Assembly: GCF_028830055.1 (NCBI RefSeq)
Contig: NZ_CP101655.1
Span: 5,968,383-5,984,368, forward strand
DNA length: 15,986 bases
Source: Pseudomonas serboccidentalis
GTDB taxonomy: Bacteria; Pseudomonadota; Gammaproteobacteria; Pseudomonadales; Pseudomonadaceae
Direction of reading: 5' to 3'
In this document: positions 7,262 to 13,966 of the stretch, in pieces
Position numbering within the stretch: position 1 is the first letter of the stretch
How the letters are laid out: every line of letters starts with the position of its first letter
Program-made: the position numbers and the translations under genes
Notes under the pieces: generated by a model
What the model saw: the letters and a program-made list of their open reading frames with translations, nothing else
Database searches by the model: none
What the model was told of the DNA's origin: nothing

Positions 7262-7321
7262 GATCTTCAGCGCATAAAAAAGGGCCTGCAATTGCAGGCC
7301 CTTTTTTGTGCGCTGAAGATC
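7262..7321. terminator. 60-bp palindrome containing the zapE terminator
   Basis: The core is A6-GGGCCTGCA-AT-TGCAGGCCC-T6 (7276-7307), a perfect bidirectional terminator hairpin. It is flanked by GATCTTCAGCGCA (7262-7274) and its exact complement (7309-7321). The only non-Watson-Crick position in the 30-bp arms is T7275 against G7308, a possible wobble pair in RNA. The right end runs straight into the REP at 7322. It serves zapE on the plus strand and probably the regulator on the minus strand. Confidence 0.9.
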
Positions 7322-7397
7322 AAAAGATCGCAGGCTTCGCCAGCTCCTACAGGTGTACGCCATTCTGTAGGAGCTGCCGCAGGCTGCGATCTTTTGC
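7322..7397. repeat. REP doublet, heads inward
   Basis: The left unit (7322-7352, AAAAGATCGCAGG ... CAGCTCCTACAG) and the right unit (7365-7397, CTGTAGGAGCTGCC ... GCGATCTTTTG) are inverted around a 12-base spacer, with the GTAG heads facing each other. It occupies the whole gap between the zapE palindrome and the stop of the minus-strand regulator at 7400. Confidence 0.85.
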
Positions 7398-7399
7398 TT

Positions 7400-8395
7400 T
7401 TAGGCAGCCTGTTGAAACTGCTGCCGATACTGATTCGGTGACAGCTCGGTGTGCTGGCGGAACAGCCGGGCAAAGAAGCTCGCGTCGTCGTAGCCGACTT
7501 CATAACTGATGGTCTTGATGCTCTTGCGGCTGCCGGACAGCAGGCCCTTGGCCGTCTCGATGCGCAGGCGTTGCAGGTAGTGCAGCGGCTTGTCACCGGT
7601 GGCGGTCTGGAAGCGGCGCATGAAGTTGCGGATGCTCATGCCGTGCTCGCGGGCGACGTCTTCGAAGCGGAACTTGTCGGCGAAGTGCTCTTCGAGCCAG
7701 TGCTGGATCTGCAGGATGATCACGTCCTGATGCAGCTTCTGGCCGCCGAAGCCGATACGCCCCGGCGCATAGCTGCGTTGCACTTCGTAAAGAATGTCGC
7801 GGGCCACGGCTTGCGCCACGTTGGCGCCGCAGAAACGTTCGATCAGGTAGATATAGAGGTCGCACGCCGAAGTCGTGCCGCCGGCGCAATACAGATTGTC
7901 GGCATCGGTCAGGTGCTTGTCCTGATTGAGGTGCACCTGTGGAAAGCGCTCGGCGAACGCATTGAAGAAGCGCCAGTAAGTGGTCGCTTCCTTGCCGTTG
8001 AGCAGCCCGGCTTCGGCCAGCCAGAACACGCCGGTGGCTTCGCCGCACAGGACTGCGCCGCGGGCGTGTTGTTCGCGCAGCCACGGCAGGATCTGTGGAT
8101 AACGGCCGCAAAGTGTTTCGAAGTCGTCCCAGAATGCCGGGAGGATGATGACATCGGCGTTTTCCAGGCCGCCGTCCACCGGCATCACCACGTCACTGAA
8201 ACTGTTCACCGGTTTGCCGTCGGGGCTGACCAGGCGGGTTTCGAACGCCGGTGTCAGGCCGTGGCCCAGTTGTTTGCCGTAACGCAGGCTGGCCAGATGG
8301 AAGAAATCCTTGGCCTGCATGAGAGTGGATGCGAAAACCCGGTCGATTGCCAGGATGCTGACGCGCCGCAAGGGCGTGGAGACTTGCTTGGACAT
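7400..8395 (-). CDS. GlxA-family transcriptional regulator (DJ-1/PfpI domain plus AraC DNA-binding domain)
   Basis: The protein is 331 residues. Residues about 10-200 form a DJ-1/PfpI-like sensor domain; Cys117 in VLCGEATG sits at the nucleophile-elbow position, followed by FWLAEAGLLNGKEATTYW, a segment typical of GlxA regulators. Residues about 225-325 form an AraC-type double helix-turn-helix domain: FEDVAREHGMSIRNFMRRF for the first helix pair, and ISYEVGYDDASFFARLFRQ plus LSPNQYRQQF for the second. Such regulators sense small metabolites, for instance quaternary amines in GbdR or ArgR-like members, but the ligand cannot be read here. It is divergent from the acyl-CoA dehydrogenase across 151 bp, so control of that gene and of itself is the simplest inference. 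No clear Shine-Dalgarno precedes the ATG. Confidence 0.92.
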   Translation of the reverse strand: MSKQVSTPLRRVSILAIDRVFASTLMQAKDFFHLASLRYGKQLGHGLTPAFETRLVSPDGKPVNSFSDVVMPVDGGLENADVIILPAFWDDFETLCGRYPQILPWLREQHARGAVLCGEATGVFWLAEAGLLNGKEATTYWRFFNAFAERFPQVHLNQDKHLTDADNLYCAGGTTSACDLYIYLIERFCGANVAQAVARDILYEVQRSYAPGRIGFGGQKLHQDVIILQIQHWLEEHFADKFRFEDVAREHGMSIRNFMRRFQTATGDKPLHYLQRLRIETAKGLLSGSRKSIKTISYEVGYDDASFFARLFRQHTELSPNQYRQQFQQAA

Positions 8396-8460
8396 AATTC
8401 AACTTTTGTTTTGTTTTTATAAGGGAAAGTGGTCACCAGACGGCTGGATCGTCTTATTTT

Positions 8461-8488
8461 TTGTCGGATGTGTCCAGTGTCCTGTATC
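8461..8488 (+). promoter_or_regulatory. Weak promoter/operator candidate between regulator and dehydrogenase
   Basis: TTGTCG (8461-8466), 16 bases, then TGTATC (8483-8488) is a poor sigma-70 match. Within it GTGTCC occurs twice, at 8470-8475 and 8477-8482. Direct repeats of this kind suit AraC-family binding, but two 6-base copies could be chance. Confidence 0.2.
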
Positions 8489-8546
8489 GGAGGTGGGGCT
8501 TAGTCTCTGAAGGTCATATCCCTTCAACAAGAAAGAAAGGTGCCGC

Positions 8547-9683
8547 ATGATCCCCAGAACCTTGTTCAGCTCCGAGCATGAATTGTTCCGCGACAGCGTC
8601 CGAACCTTCCTCGAAAAAGAGGCTGTGCCGTTCCATGCGCAATGGGAGAAACAAGGCCACATCGACCGCAAACTGTGGAACAAGGCAGGGGAGGCCGGGA
8701 TGCTCTGCTCGCACTTGCCGGAAGAATATGGCGGCCTGGGCGCGGACTTTCTGTACAGCGCGGTGGTGATCGAGGAGGTCGGTCGTCTCGGTTTGACGGG
8801 GATCGGTTTCTCGCTGCATTCGGACATCGTCGCGCCGTACATCCTGCATTACGGCAGCGAAGCGTTGAAGCACAAATACCTGCCGAAACTGGTCTCGGGC
8901 GAGATGGTCACGGCCATCGCCATGACCGAGCCGGGGGCGGGTTCCGATCTGCAAGGTGTGAAGACCACGGCTGTGCTGGACGGTGACGAATATGTGATCA
9001 ACGGTTCGAAAACGTTTATCACCAATGGCTTTCTGGCTGACTTGGTCATTGTGGTTGCCAAGACTGATCCAAAGGCTGGCGCAAAGGGCACCAGCCTGTT
9101 TCTGGTCGAAGCGAATACTCCGGGCTTCGAGAAGGGCAAGCGCCTGGAAAAGGTCGGAATGAAGGCGCAGGACACGTCGGAATTGTTCTTTCAGGACGTG
9201 CGCGTACCGAAAGAAAACCTGCTGGGGCAGGCCGGGGCGGGGTTTGCCTATTTGATGCAGGAGTTGCCGCAGGAGCGTCTGACCGTAGCGATCGGTGGCC
9301 TGGCTTCAGCCGAAGCCGCGCTGAAATGGACGCTGGATTACACCCGTGATCGCAAGGCGTTCGGCAAGGCAATTGCCGACTTCCAGAACACCCGCTTCAA
9401 GCTGGCGGAGATGGCTACCGAGATTCAGATCGGTCGGGTCTTCGTCGACCGCTGCCTGGAACTGCACCTGCAGGGCAAGCTGGATGTGCCGACGGCGGCG
9501 ATGGCCAAGTACTGGGGCACCGACCTGCAATGCAAGGTGCTCGATGAGTGCGTGCAGTTGCACGGCGGCTACGGCTTCATGTGGGAATACCCGGTGGCCC
9601 GGGCGTGGGCGGATGCGCGAGTGCAGCGGATCTATGCCGGCACCAATGAAATCATGAAGGAGATCATCGCACGGTCGCTGTGA
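8547..9683 (+). CDS. Acyl-CoA dehydrogenase, long-chain (LCAD)-like
   Basis: The protein is 378 residues; AAAGG lies six bases before the ATG. It is an FAD-dependent enzyme that makes trans-2-enoyl-CoA in fatty-acid or branched-acid breakdown, passing electrons to ETF. Signatures: MTEPGAGSD at 126-134, FITNG at 157-161, LHGGYGFMWEYPVARA at 338-353, and RIYAGTNEIMKEIIAR at 361-376. At the position where medium-chain enzymes carry the catalytic Glu of YEGT, this protein has Ala364. Glu243 in LPQERL matches the alternative base on helix G used by LCAD and isovaleryl-CoA dehydrogenase, so the active site is intact. The wider C-terminal half reads much like mammalian LCAD. It is probably controlled by the divergent GlxA-type regulator; substrate length is not determined. 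Confidence 0.95.
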   Translation: MIPRTLFSSEHELFRDSVRTFLEKEAVPFHAQWEKQGHIDRKLWNKAGEAGMLCSHLPEEYGGLGADFLYSAVVIEEVGRLGLTGIGFSLHSDIVAPYILHYGSEALKHKYLPKLVSGEMVTAIAMTEPGAGSDLQGVKTTAVLDGDEYVINGSKTFITNGFLADLVIVVAKTDPKAGAKGTSLFLVEANTPGFEKGKRLEKVGMKAQDTSELFFQDVRVPKENLLGQAGAGFAYLMQELPQERLTVAIGGLASAEAALKWTLDYTRDRKAFGKAIADFQNTRFKLAEMATEIQIGRVFVDRCLELHLQGKLDVPTAAMAKYWGTDLQCKVLDECVQLHGGYGFMWEYPVARAWADARVQRIYAGTNEIMKEIIARSL

Positions 9684-9690
9684 GCGGCTG

Positions 9691-9769
9691 AAAAGATCGC
9701 AGCCTGCGGCAGCTCCTGCAGAGGATCAGTGTGAACCCTGTAGGAGCTGCCGAAGGCTGCGATCTTTTT
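9691..9769. repeat. REP doublet, heads inward
   Basis: The left unit (9691-9721, AAAAGATCGCAGCC ... AGCTCCTGCAG) carries one head change, TGCAG for TACAG. The right unit (9737-9769, CCTGTAGGAGCTGCCG ... GCGATCTTTTT) is canonical. The spacer is 15 bases. It fills the gap between the dehydrogenase stop and the minus-strand reductase stop. No other terminator is visible here, so this hairpin with its flanking T/A tracts may also end both transcripts. Confidence 0.85.
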
Positions 9770-9771
9770 AC

Positions 9772-10812
9772 TTACGGCGCCGGATTCGGATGATCCTTGT
9801 GAATCGCCTCGATCCCGGCCAGCACTTCGTCGGAAAGCTTCAGGTCGAAACTGGCAATGTTGCTGTCCAGTTGCTCAAGCGTCGTCGCGCCAATGATGTT
9901 GCTGGTGACGAACGGTTGCTGGGTAACGAACGCCAGGGCCATTTGCGCCGGATCCAGACCATGCTCGCGGGCCAGGGCCACATAACGGCTGCAAGCAGCT
10001 TCCGATTGCGCGTTGAAATAGCGGCTGAAGCGACTGTAGAGGCTCAGGCGGCCTTTCGGTGGGCGGGCGCCACCTTCGTACTTGCCTGAGAGGAAACCGA
10101 ATGCCAGCGGCGAGTAGGCGAGCAGACCGCACTGTTCGCGGATGGCGATTTCCGCCAGACCGATTTCGAAGCTGCGGTTGAGCAGGTTGTACGGGTTCTG
10201 GATCGACACCGCGCGCGGCCAGCCACGGGCTTCGGCCAGGGCGAGGAAGCGCATGGTGCCCCACGGCGTTTCGTTGGACAGGCCGATATGGCGGATCTTG
10301 CCGGCCTTGACCTGTTCGTCGAGGGCTTCGAGGGTGTCTTCGAGCGGCGTCAGGTTGGCTTCGATCTTGTGTTTGTAGCCCAGCTGTCCGAAAAAGTTGG
10401 TGCTGCGCTCCGGCCAGTGCAATTGATACAGATCGATGTAATCGGTCTGCAGGCGCTTGAGGCTGGCGTCCACTGCTTCGGTGATGTGCTGGCGGTTGTG
10501 GCGCAGGTTTTTGTCACGGATGTAGTCGATGGTGTTGCCGGGGCCGGCGATCTTGCTGGCGAGGATCCAGTCGGCGCGATCGCCGCGATGCTTGAAGTAA
10601 TTGCCGATGTAGCGCTCGGTGGTGGCGTAGGTTTCGGCTTTTGGCGGCACCGGGTACATCTCGGCGGTGTCGATGAAATTGATCCCGGCTTCCTTGGCCC
10701 GTTCGATCTGGGCGAAGGCTTCAGCTTCAGTGTTTTGCTCGCCCCAGGTCATGGTGCCGAGGCAGATTGCACTCACGTTCAGGTCGGTACGGCCTAGCTG
10801 GCGATAGTCCAT
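9772..10812 (-). CDS. tas: Tas-like NADP(H)-dependent aldo-keto reductase
   Basis: The protein is 346 residues from ATG 10812, the same length as E. coli Tas. AAGGAG lies six bases upstream, which favours this start over the ATG at 10866 that would add 18 residues. The catalytic tetrad of the aldo-keto reductase fold is present: Asp48 and Tyr53 in FIDTAEMYPVPP, Lys87 in ILASKIAGP, and His132 in LYQLHWPE. GLSNETPWG, SIQNPYNLLNRSFE and LLAYSPLAFGFLSGKY are the substrate- and cofactor-face segments, and LDPAQMALAFV is nearly identical to Tas. Expected role: reduction of aldehydes or ketones in the cytosol; the physiological substrate is unknown. E. coli tas was found by suppression of a tyrosine auxotrophy. 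It is a single gene, convergent with the dehydrogenase. Confidence 0.93.
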   Translation of the reverse strand: MDYRQLGRTDLNVSAICLGTMTWGEQNTEAEAFAQIERAKEAGINFIDTAEMYPVPPKAETYATTERYIGNYFKHRGDRADWILASKIAGPGNTIDYIRDKNLRHNRQHITEAVDASLKRLQTDYIDLYQLHWPERSTNFFGQLGYKHKIEANLTPLEDTLEALDEQVKAGKIRHIGLSNETPWGTMRFLALAEARGWPRAVSIQNPYNLLNRSFEIGLAEIAIREQCGLLAYSPLAFGFLSGKYEGGARPPKGRLSLYSRFSRYFNAQSEAACSRYVALAREHGLDPAQMALAFVTQQPFVTSNIIGATTLEQLDSNIASFDLKLSDEVLAGIEAIHKDHPNPAP

Positions 10813-10848
10813 CGGGTGCTCCTTGGGCAAAACAATCATAAAAGCAGG

Positions 10849-10876
10849 TTGAATATTTTTTCGCAATCTGCATAAT
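10849..10876 (+). promoter_or_regulatory. Candidate distal sigma-70 promoter for rplM
   Basis: TTGAAT (10849-10854), a 16-base spacer, then CATAAT (10871-10876). It points toward rplM and would give a leader of about 170 nt. It overlaps the upstream region of the divergent tas gene. Confidence 0.4.
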
Positions 10877-10980
10877 TGCCGACCTCTTTCTGCAGTGGAA
10901 GTGATGCGCCGCCGCCGAAGAATCTTGCCGTTGAACGGACGCGCCGACCCGAGCCCCCGAAAGCGTCTGTATCCGGCTGC

Positions 10981-11016
10981 CTTTGACTTGTCAAAGTACG
11001 CACTATTCAGTAAGAT
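10981..11016 (+). promoter_or_regulatory. Candidate proximal sigma-70 promoter for rplM-rpsI, with a palindrome over the -35
   Basis: TTGTCA (10988-10993), exactly 17 bases, then TAAGAT (11011-11016) is a good sigma-70 match and would start RNA about 35 nt before the rplM ATG. The -35 lies within a perfect inverted repeat CTTTGAC-TT-GTCAAAG (10981-10996), which could be an operator. Confidence 0.6.
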
Positions 11017-11038
11017 CCGCCGTCTTATTTACAGGCGG
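11017..11038 (+). promoter_or_regulatory. Leader hairpin before rplM
   Basis: CCGCC (11017-11021) can pair with GGCGG (11034-11038) around a 12-base loop, at or just inside the predicted 5' end of the mRNA and ahead of the TGAGG ribosome-binding site (11043-11047). In E. coli the rplM-rpsI operon is feedback-controlled by L13 through its leader. Whether this stem does the same is inference. Confidence 0.35.
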
Positions 11039-11056
11039 CCCCTGAGGCTATAAAGA

Positions 11057-11485
11057 ATGAAAACTTTTACTGCTAAACCGGAAACAGTAAAGCGCGACTG
11101 GTTTGTCGTCGACGCTGCTGGTCAGACCCTGGGTCGTCTGGCCACCGAAATCGCGAGCCGTCTGCGTGGCAAGCACAAGCCTGAGTACACTCCTCACGTT
11201 GACACCGGCGACTACATCGTCGTAATCAACGCCGAGCAGATCCGTGTTACCGGCGCTAAAACCACTGACAAAATGTACTACTCCCACTCCGGTTTCCCGG
11301 GCGGCATCAAGTCGATCAACTTTGAAAAGCTGATCGCTAAAGCCCCTGAGCGCGTGATCGAGACCGCGGTTAAAGGCATGCTGCCTAAGAACCCGCTGGG
11401 TCGTGACATGTACCGTAAGCTGAAAGTCTATGCGGGCGCTGCACACCCTCATACTGCTCAGCAGCCCCAAGAACTGAAGATTTAA
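11057..11485 (+). CDS. rplM: 50S ribosomal protein L13
   Basis: The protein is 142 residues, the normal length for L13, an early-assembly protein of the large subunit. Characteristic stretches: [20 protein letters not shown] at 23-42, [19 protein letters not shown] from about residue 46, the [12 protein letters not shown] segment, and the [20 protein letters not shown] segment near the C-terminus. TGAGG lies nine bases before the ATG. It is followed after 14 bp by rpsI, the usual two-gene operon, and is served by the promoters proposed at 10849 and 10981. Confidence 0.99.
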   Translation: MKTFTAKPETVKRDWFVVDAAGQTLGRLATEIASRLRGKHKPEYTPHVDTGDYIVVINAEQIRVTGAKTTDKMYYSHSGFPGGIKSINFEKLIAKAPERVIETAVKGMLPKNPLGRDMYRKLKVYAGAAHPHTAQQPQELKI

Positions 11486-11499
11486 CGGAATAGTTCATT

Positions 11500-11892
11500 A
11501 TGTCGGCGACTCAAAATTACGGCACTGGCCGTCGCAAGACCGCAACCGCACGCGTTTTCCTGCGTCCGGGTACTGGTAACATCTCCATCAACAACCGCTC
11601 CCTGGACTCGTTCTTCGGCCGCGAAACTGCCCGCATGGTAGTTCGTCAGCCGCTGGAACTGACCGAGACTGTCGAGAAATTCGACATCTACGTCACTGTC
11701 ATCGGCGGTGGTGTAAGTGGTCAAGCTGGCGCAATCCGCCACGGTATCACTCGCGCTCTGATGGACTACGACGAGACCCTGCGTAGCGCTCTGCGCAAAG
11801 CTGGCTTCGTTACTCGCGACGCCCGTGAAGTTGAACGTAAGAAAGTTGGTCTGCGTAAAGCGCGTAAGCGTCCGCAGTACTCGAAGCGTTAA
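11500..11892 (+). CDS. rpsI: 30S ribosomal protein S9
   Basis: The protein is 130 residues, standard length. The N-terminus [18 protein letters not shown] and the basic tail ending in RPQYSKR are diagnostic of S9; in the assembled 30S subunit that tail reaches the P-site tRNA. GGAA in the short gap after rplM is the probable ribosome-binding site. It is the second gene of the rplM-rpsI operon and is closed by the terminator at 11915. Confidence 0.99.
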   Translation: MSATQNYGTGRRKTATARVFLRPGTGNISINNRSLDSFFGRETARMVVRQPLELTETVEKFDIYVTVIGGGVSGQAGAIRHGITRALMDYDETLRSALRKAGFVTRDAREVERKKVGLRKARKRPQYSKR

Positions 11893-11914
11893 TTCGTTTC
11901 CACGTTCAAAAAAG

Positions 11915-11949
11915 AACGCCCGATTCCTCACGGAACCGGGCGTTTTTTT
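11915..11949 (+). terminator. Rho-independent terminator after rpsI
   Basis: Stem AACGCCCGATTCC (11915-11927) with GGAACCGGGCGTT (11932-11944), one A/C mismatch, a 4-base loop TCAC and seven T residues (11943-11949). It separates the ribosomal operon from petABC. Confidence 0.92.
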
Positions 11950-11986
11950 ATGCCTGCGATTTATTAAAGAATTGCGCTGTGACAAC

Positions 11987-12013
11987 TTGCCACATTCGTA
12001 GACCCCCTATACT
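11987..12013 (+). promoter_or_regulatory. Candidate sigma-70 promoter for petABC
   Basis: The -10 TATACT (12008-12013) is strong. The nearest -35, TTGCCA (11987-11992), is 15 bases away, shorter than ideal. Transcription from here would give a leader of about 140 nt before petA, including the hairpin at 12032. Confidence 0.45.
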
Positions 12014-12031
12014 ACAAGGCTTGAGGGTGGG

Positions 12032-12068
12032 AGCCCCGGGTAATTCCCTTGTCAGAATTGGGGCTTTT
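12032..12068 (+). promoter_or_regulatory. Bulged hairpin with T-run in the petA leader (possible attenuator or small RNA end)
   Basis: AGCCCC (12032-12037) pairs with GGGGCT (12060-12065), and AATTC (12042-12046) with GAATT (12055-12059). GGGT is bulged on the left and the loop is 8 bases, followed by TTT. It looks like a terminator yet lies between the proposed promoter and petA. A smaller stem, GCCTG/CAGGC, sits at 12121-12136 just before the petA ribosome-binding site. Confidence 0.4.
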
Positions 12069-12161
12069 CATTACCATCTCGGCAAAATTTTTATAAGTAA
12101 CATTGATTTATTTAGTAGATGCCTGATTTAACAGGCCACAAAGCTGATGGGAGAGGACTGA

Positions 12162-12755
12162 ATGAGCAATGACGGCGTGAATGCAGGCCGGCGTCGCTTC
12201 TTGGTAGCAGCCACATCCGTGGTGGGTGCTGCAGGAGCGGTGGGGGCTGCGGTCCCGTTCGTGGGGTCATGGTTTCCCAGTGCCAAGGCGAAAGCCGCCG
12301 GTGCACCGGTGAAAGTGAATGTCAGCAAGATCGAGCCAGGACAGCAGATGATTGCCGAGTGGCGCGGCCAGCCGGTGTTCATTGTCCGCCGTACTGCGGA
12401 AATCCTGGGGAATCTCAAGAAGATCGAGGGCCAGCTCTCCGATCCGACTTCCAAAAACTCCACGCAACCCACCTATGTCGACCCTGAAGTGCGTTCGATC
12501 AAGCCGGAAATTCTACTGCTGATCGGGATCTGCACACACTTGGGTTGCTCACCAACCTTCCGTCCCGAAGTGGCACCTGCGGATCTGGGTAAAGACTGGG
12601 TTGGCGGCTATTTCTGCCCTTGCCACGGTTCCCACTACGATCTGGCTGGCCGCGTCTACAAGTCGCAACCTGCGCCTTTGAACCTGCCAGTTCCCCCGCA
12701 TTCCTATGAGACCGATGACCTGATTGTCATTGGCGTCGATACGGAGAAAGCGTGA
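12162..12755 (+). CDS. petA: Cytochrome bc1 complex, Rieske iron-sulfur subunit
   Basis: The protein is 197 residues; GAGAGGA precedes the ATG. It carries the [2Fe-2S] cluster that takes an electron from ubiquinol at the Qo site and passes it to cytochrome c1. The N-terminus has a twin-arginine-type motif (R10-R11-R12-F13-L14) followed by one hydrophobic helix (about 14-36), which stays as membrane anchor. Cluster ligands and disulfide cysteines are in CTHLGC (124-129: Cys124, His126, Cys129) and CPCHGS (152-157: Cys152, Cys154, His155). GGYFCPCHGSHYD and the Pro-rich APLNLPVPPH loop are typical of the Rieske fold. It is first in petABC; its stop overlaps the petB start in TGATG. Confidence 0.98.
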   Translation: MSNDGVNAGRRRFLVAATSVVGAAGAVGAAVPFVGSWFPSAKAKAAGAPVKVNVSKIEPGQQMIAEWRGQPVFIVRRTAEILGNLKKIEGQLSDPTSKNSTQPTYVDPEVRSIKPEILLLIGICTHLGCSPTFRPEVAPADLGKDWVGGYFCPCHGSHYDLAGRVYKSQPAPLNLPVPPHSYETDDLIVIGVDTEKA

Positions 12756-13966
12756 TGAGCAAGTTCATGGATTGGGTTGATGCACGCTTCCCCGCCACCA
12801 AAATGTGGGAAGACCATCTCAGCAAGTATTACGCTCCAAAAAACTTCAACTTCTTCTATTTCTTCGGCTCCCTGGCGCTGCTGGTGCTGGTCAACCAGAT
12901 CGTCACCGGTGTCTGGCTGACGATGAGCTACACGCCGTCGGCAGAAGAAGCGTTCGCTTCCGTCGAGTACATCATGCGCGACGTCGAGTACGGCTCGATC
13001 CTGCGTCTGCTGCACTCCACCGGCGCTTCGGCGTTCTTCATCGTGGTCTATCTGCACATGTTCCGTGGTCTGCTCTACGGTTCGTACCAGAAACCCCGTG
13101 AGCTGGTGTGGGTCTTCGGCATGCTGATTTACCTGGCGCTGATGGCCGAAGCCTTCATGGGCTACCTGCTGCCGTGGGGCCAGATGTCCTACTGGGGTGC
13201 CCAGGTGATCATCTCGCTGTTCGGTGCGATTCCGGTCATCGGCAACGACCTGACCCAGTGGATTCGTGGTGACTACCTGATCTCCGGGATCACCCTGAAC
13301 CGCTTCTTCGCCCTGCACGTGGTGGCCCTGCCGATCGTGATTCTCGGTCTGGTGGTGCTGCACATTCTGGCGCTGCACGAGGTCGGTTCGAACAACCCGG
13401 ACGGCGTCGACATCAAGAAGCACAAAGACGAAAACGGCATACCGCTGGACGGCATTGCCTTCCACCCGTACTACACCGTGAAAGACATCGTCGGCGTGGT
13501 GGTGTTTCTGTTCATCTTCTGCTTTATCGTGTTCTTCTTCCCGGAAATGGGCGGCTACTTCCTCGAAAAACCAAACTTCGAGCAAGCCAACCCGTTCAAG
13601 ACGCCTGAGCACATTGCACCGGTCTGGTACTTCACGCCGTTCTACGCGATCTTGCGTGCGATCCCCGACAAGCTCATGGGCGTTATCGCCATGGGTGCCT
13701 CGATTGCCTTGCTCTTTGTCCTGCCGTGGCTTGACCGCAGTCCGGTCAAATCGATGCGCTACAAGGGCTGGATGAGCAAGATCTGGCTGGTGGTGTTCTG
13801 CATCGCATTCGTGATCCTCGGCATTCTGGGCGTACTGGCCCCGACGCCGGAGCGCACGCTGCTGTCGCAGGTCTGCACCTTCCTGTACTTCGCCTACTTC
13901 ATTCTGATGCCGTTCTACACCAGGCTCGAGAAAACCAAACCGGTTCCGGAAAGGGTGACTGGCTGA
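12755..13966 (+). CDS. petB: Cytochrome b subunit of the bc1 complex
   Basis: The protein is 403 residues from ATG 12755, overlapping the petA TGA by one base; GTG at 12752 would add a single residue. It is an inner-membrane protein with about eight helices, holding hemes bL and bH and both quinone sites. Heme ligands: His87 and His101 in the second helix, and His188 and His203 in the fourth. The second pair is spaced H-x14-H, one residue more than in mitochondrial cytochrome b and as in cytochrome b6. The Qo-site motif is PVWY at 289-292, rather than PEWY; as I recall, this variant is known in gamma-proteobacteria. WGAQVIISLFGAIP and LHEVGSNNPDG are other conserved landmarks. Its stop overlaps petC by one base. 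Confidence 0.98.
   Translation: MSKFMDWVDARFPATKMWEDHLSKYYAPKNFNFFYFFGSLALLVLVNQIVTGVWLTMSYTPSAEEAFASVEYIMRDVEYGSILRLLHSTGASAFFIVVYLHMFRGLLYGSYQKPRELVWVFGMLIYLALMAEAFMGYLLPWGQMSYWGAQVIISLFGAIPVIGNDLTQWIRGDYLISGITLNRFFALHVVALPIVILGLVVLHILALHEVGSNNPDGVDIKKHKDENGIPLDGIAFHPYYTVKDIVGVVVFLFIFCFIVFFFPEMGGYFLEKPNFEQANPFKTPEHIAPVWYFTPFYAILRAIPDKLMGVIAMGASIALLFVLPWLDRSPVKSMRYKGWMSKIWLVVFCIAFVILGILGVLAPTPERTLLSQVCTFLYFAYFILMPFYTRLEKTKPVPERVTG

Noticed and set aside
6248..7363. Minus-strand open frame of 371 codons opposite zapE
   Set aside because: It runs through the zapE terminator palindrome and the REP unit and is antisense to an intact P-loop ATPase.
3291..9769. The repeated GTAGGAGC elements as a CRISPR array or an insertion sequence
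   Set aside because: The units are imperfect palindromes in inverted pairs kilobases apart, with no regular spacers, no cas genes, no transposase and no target duplications; REP elements explain them.
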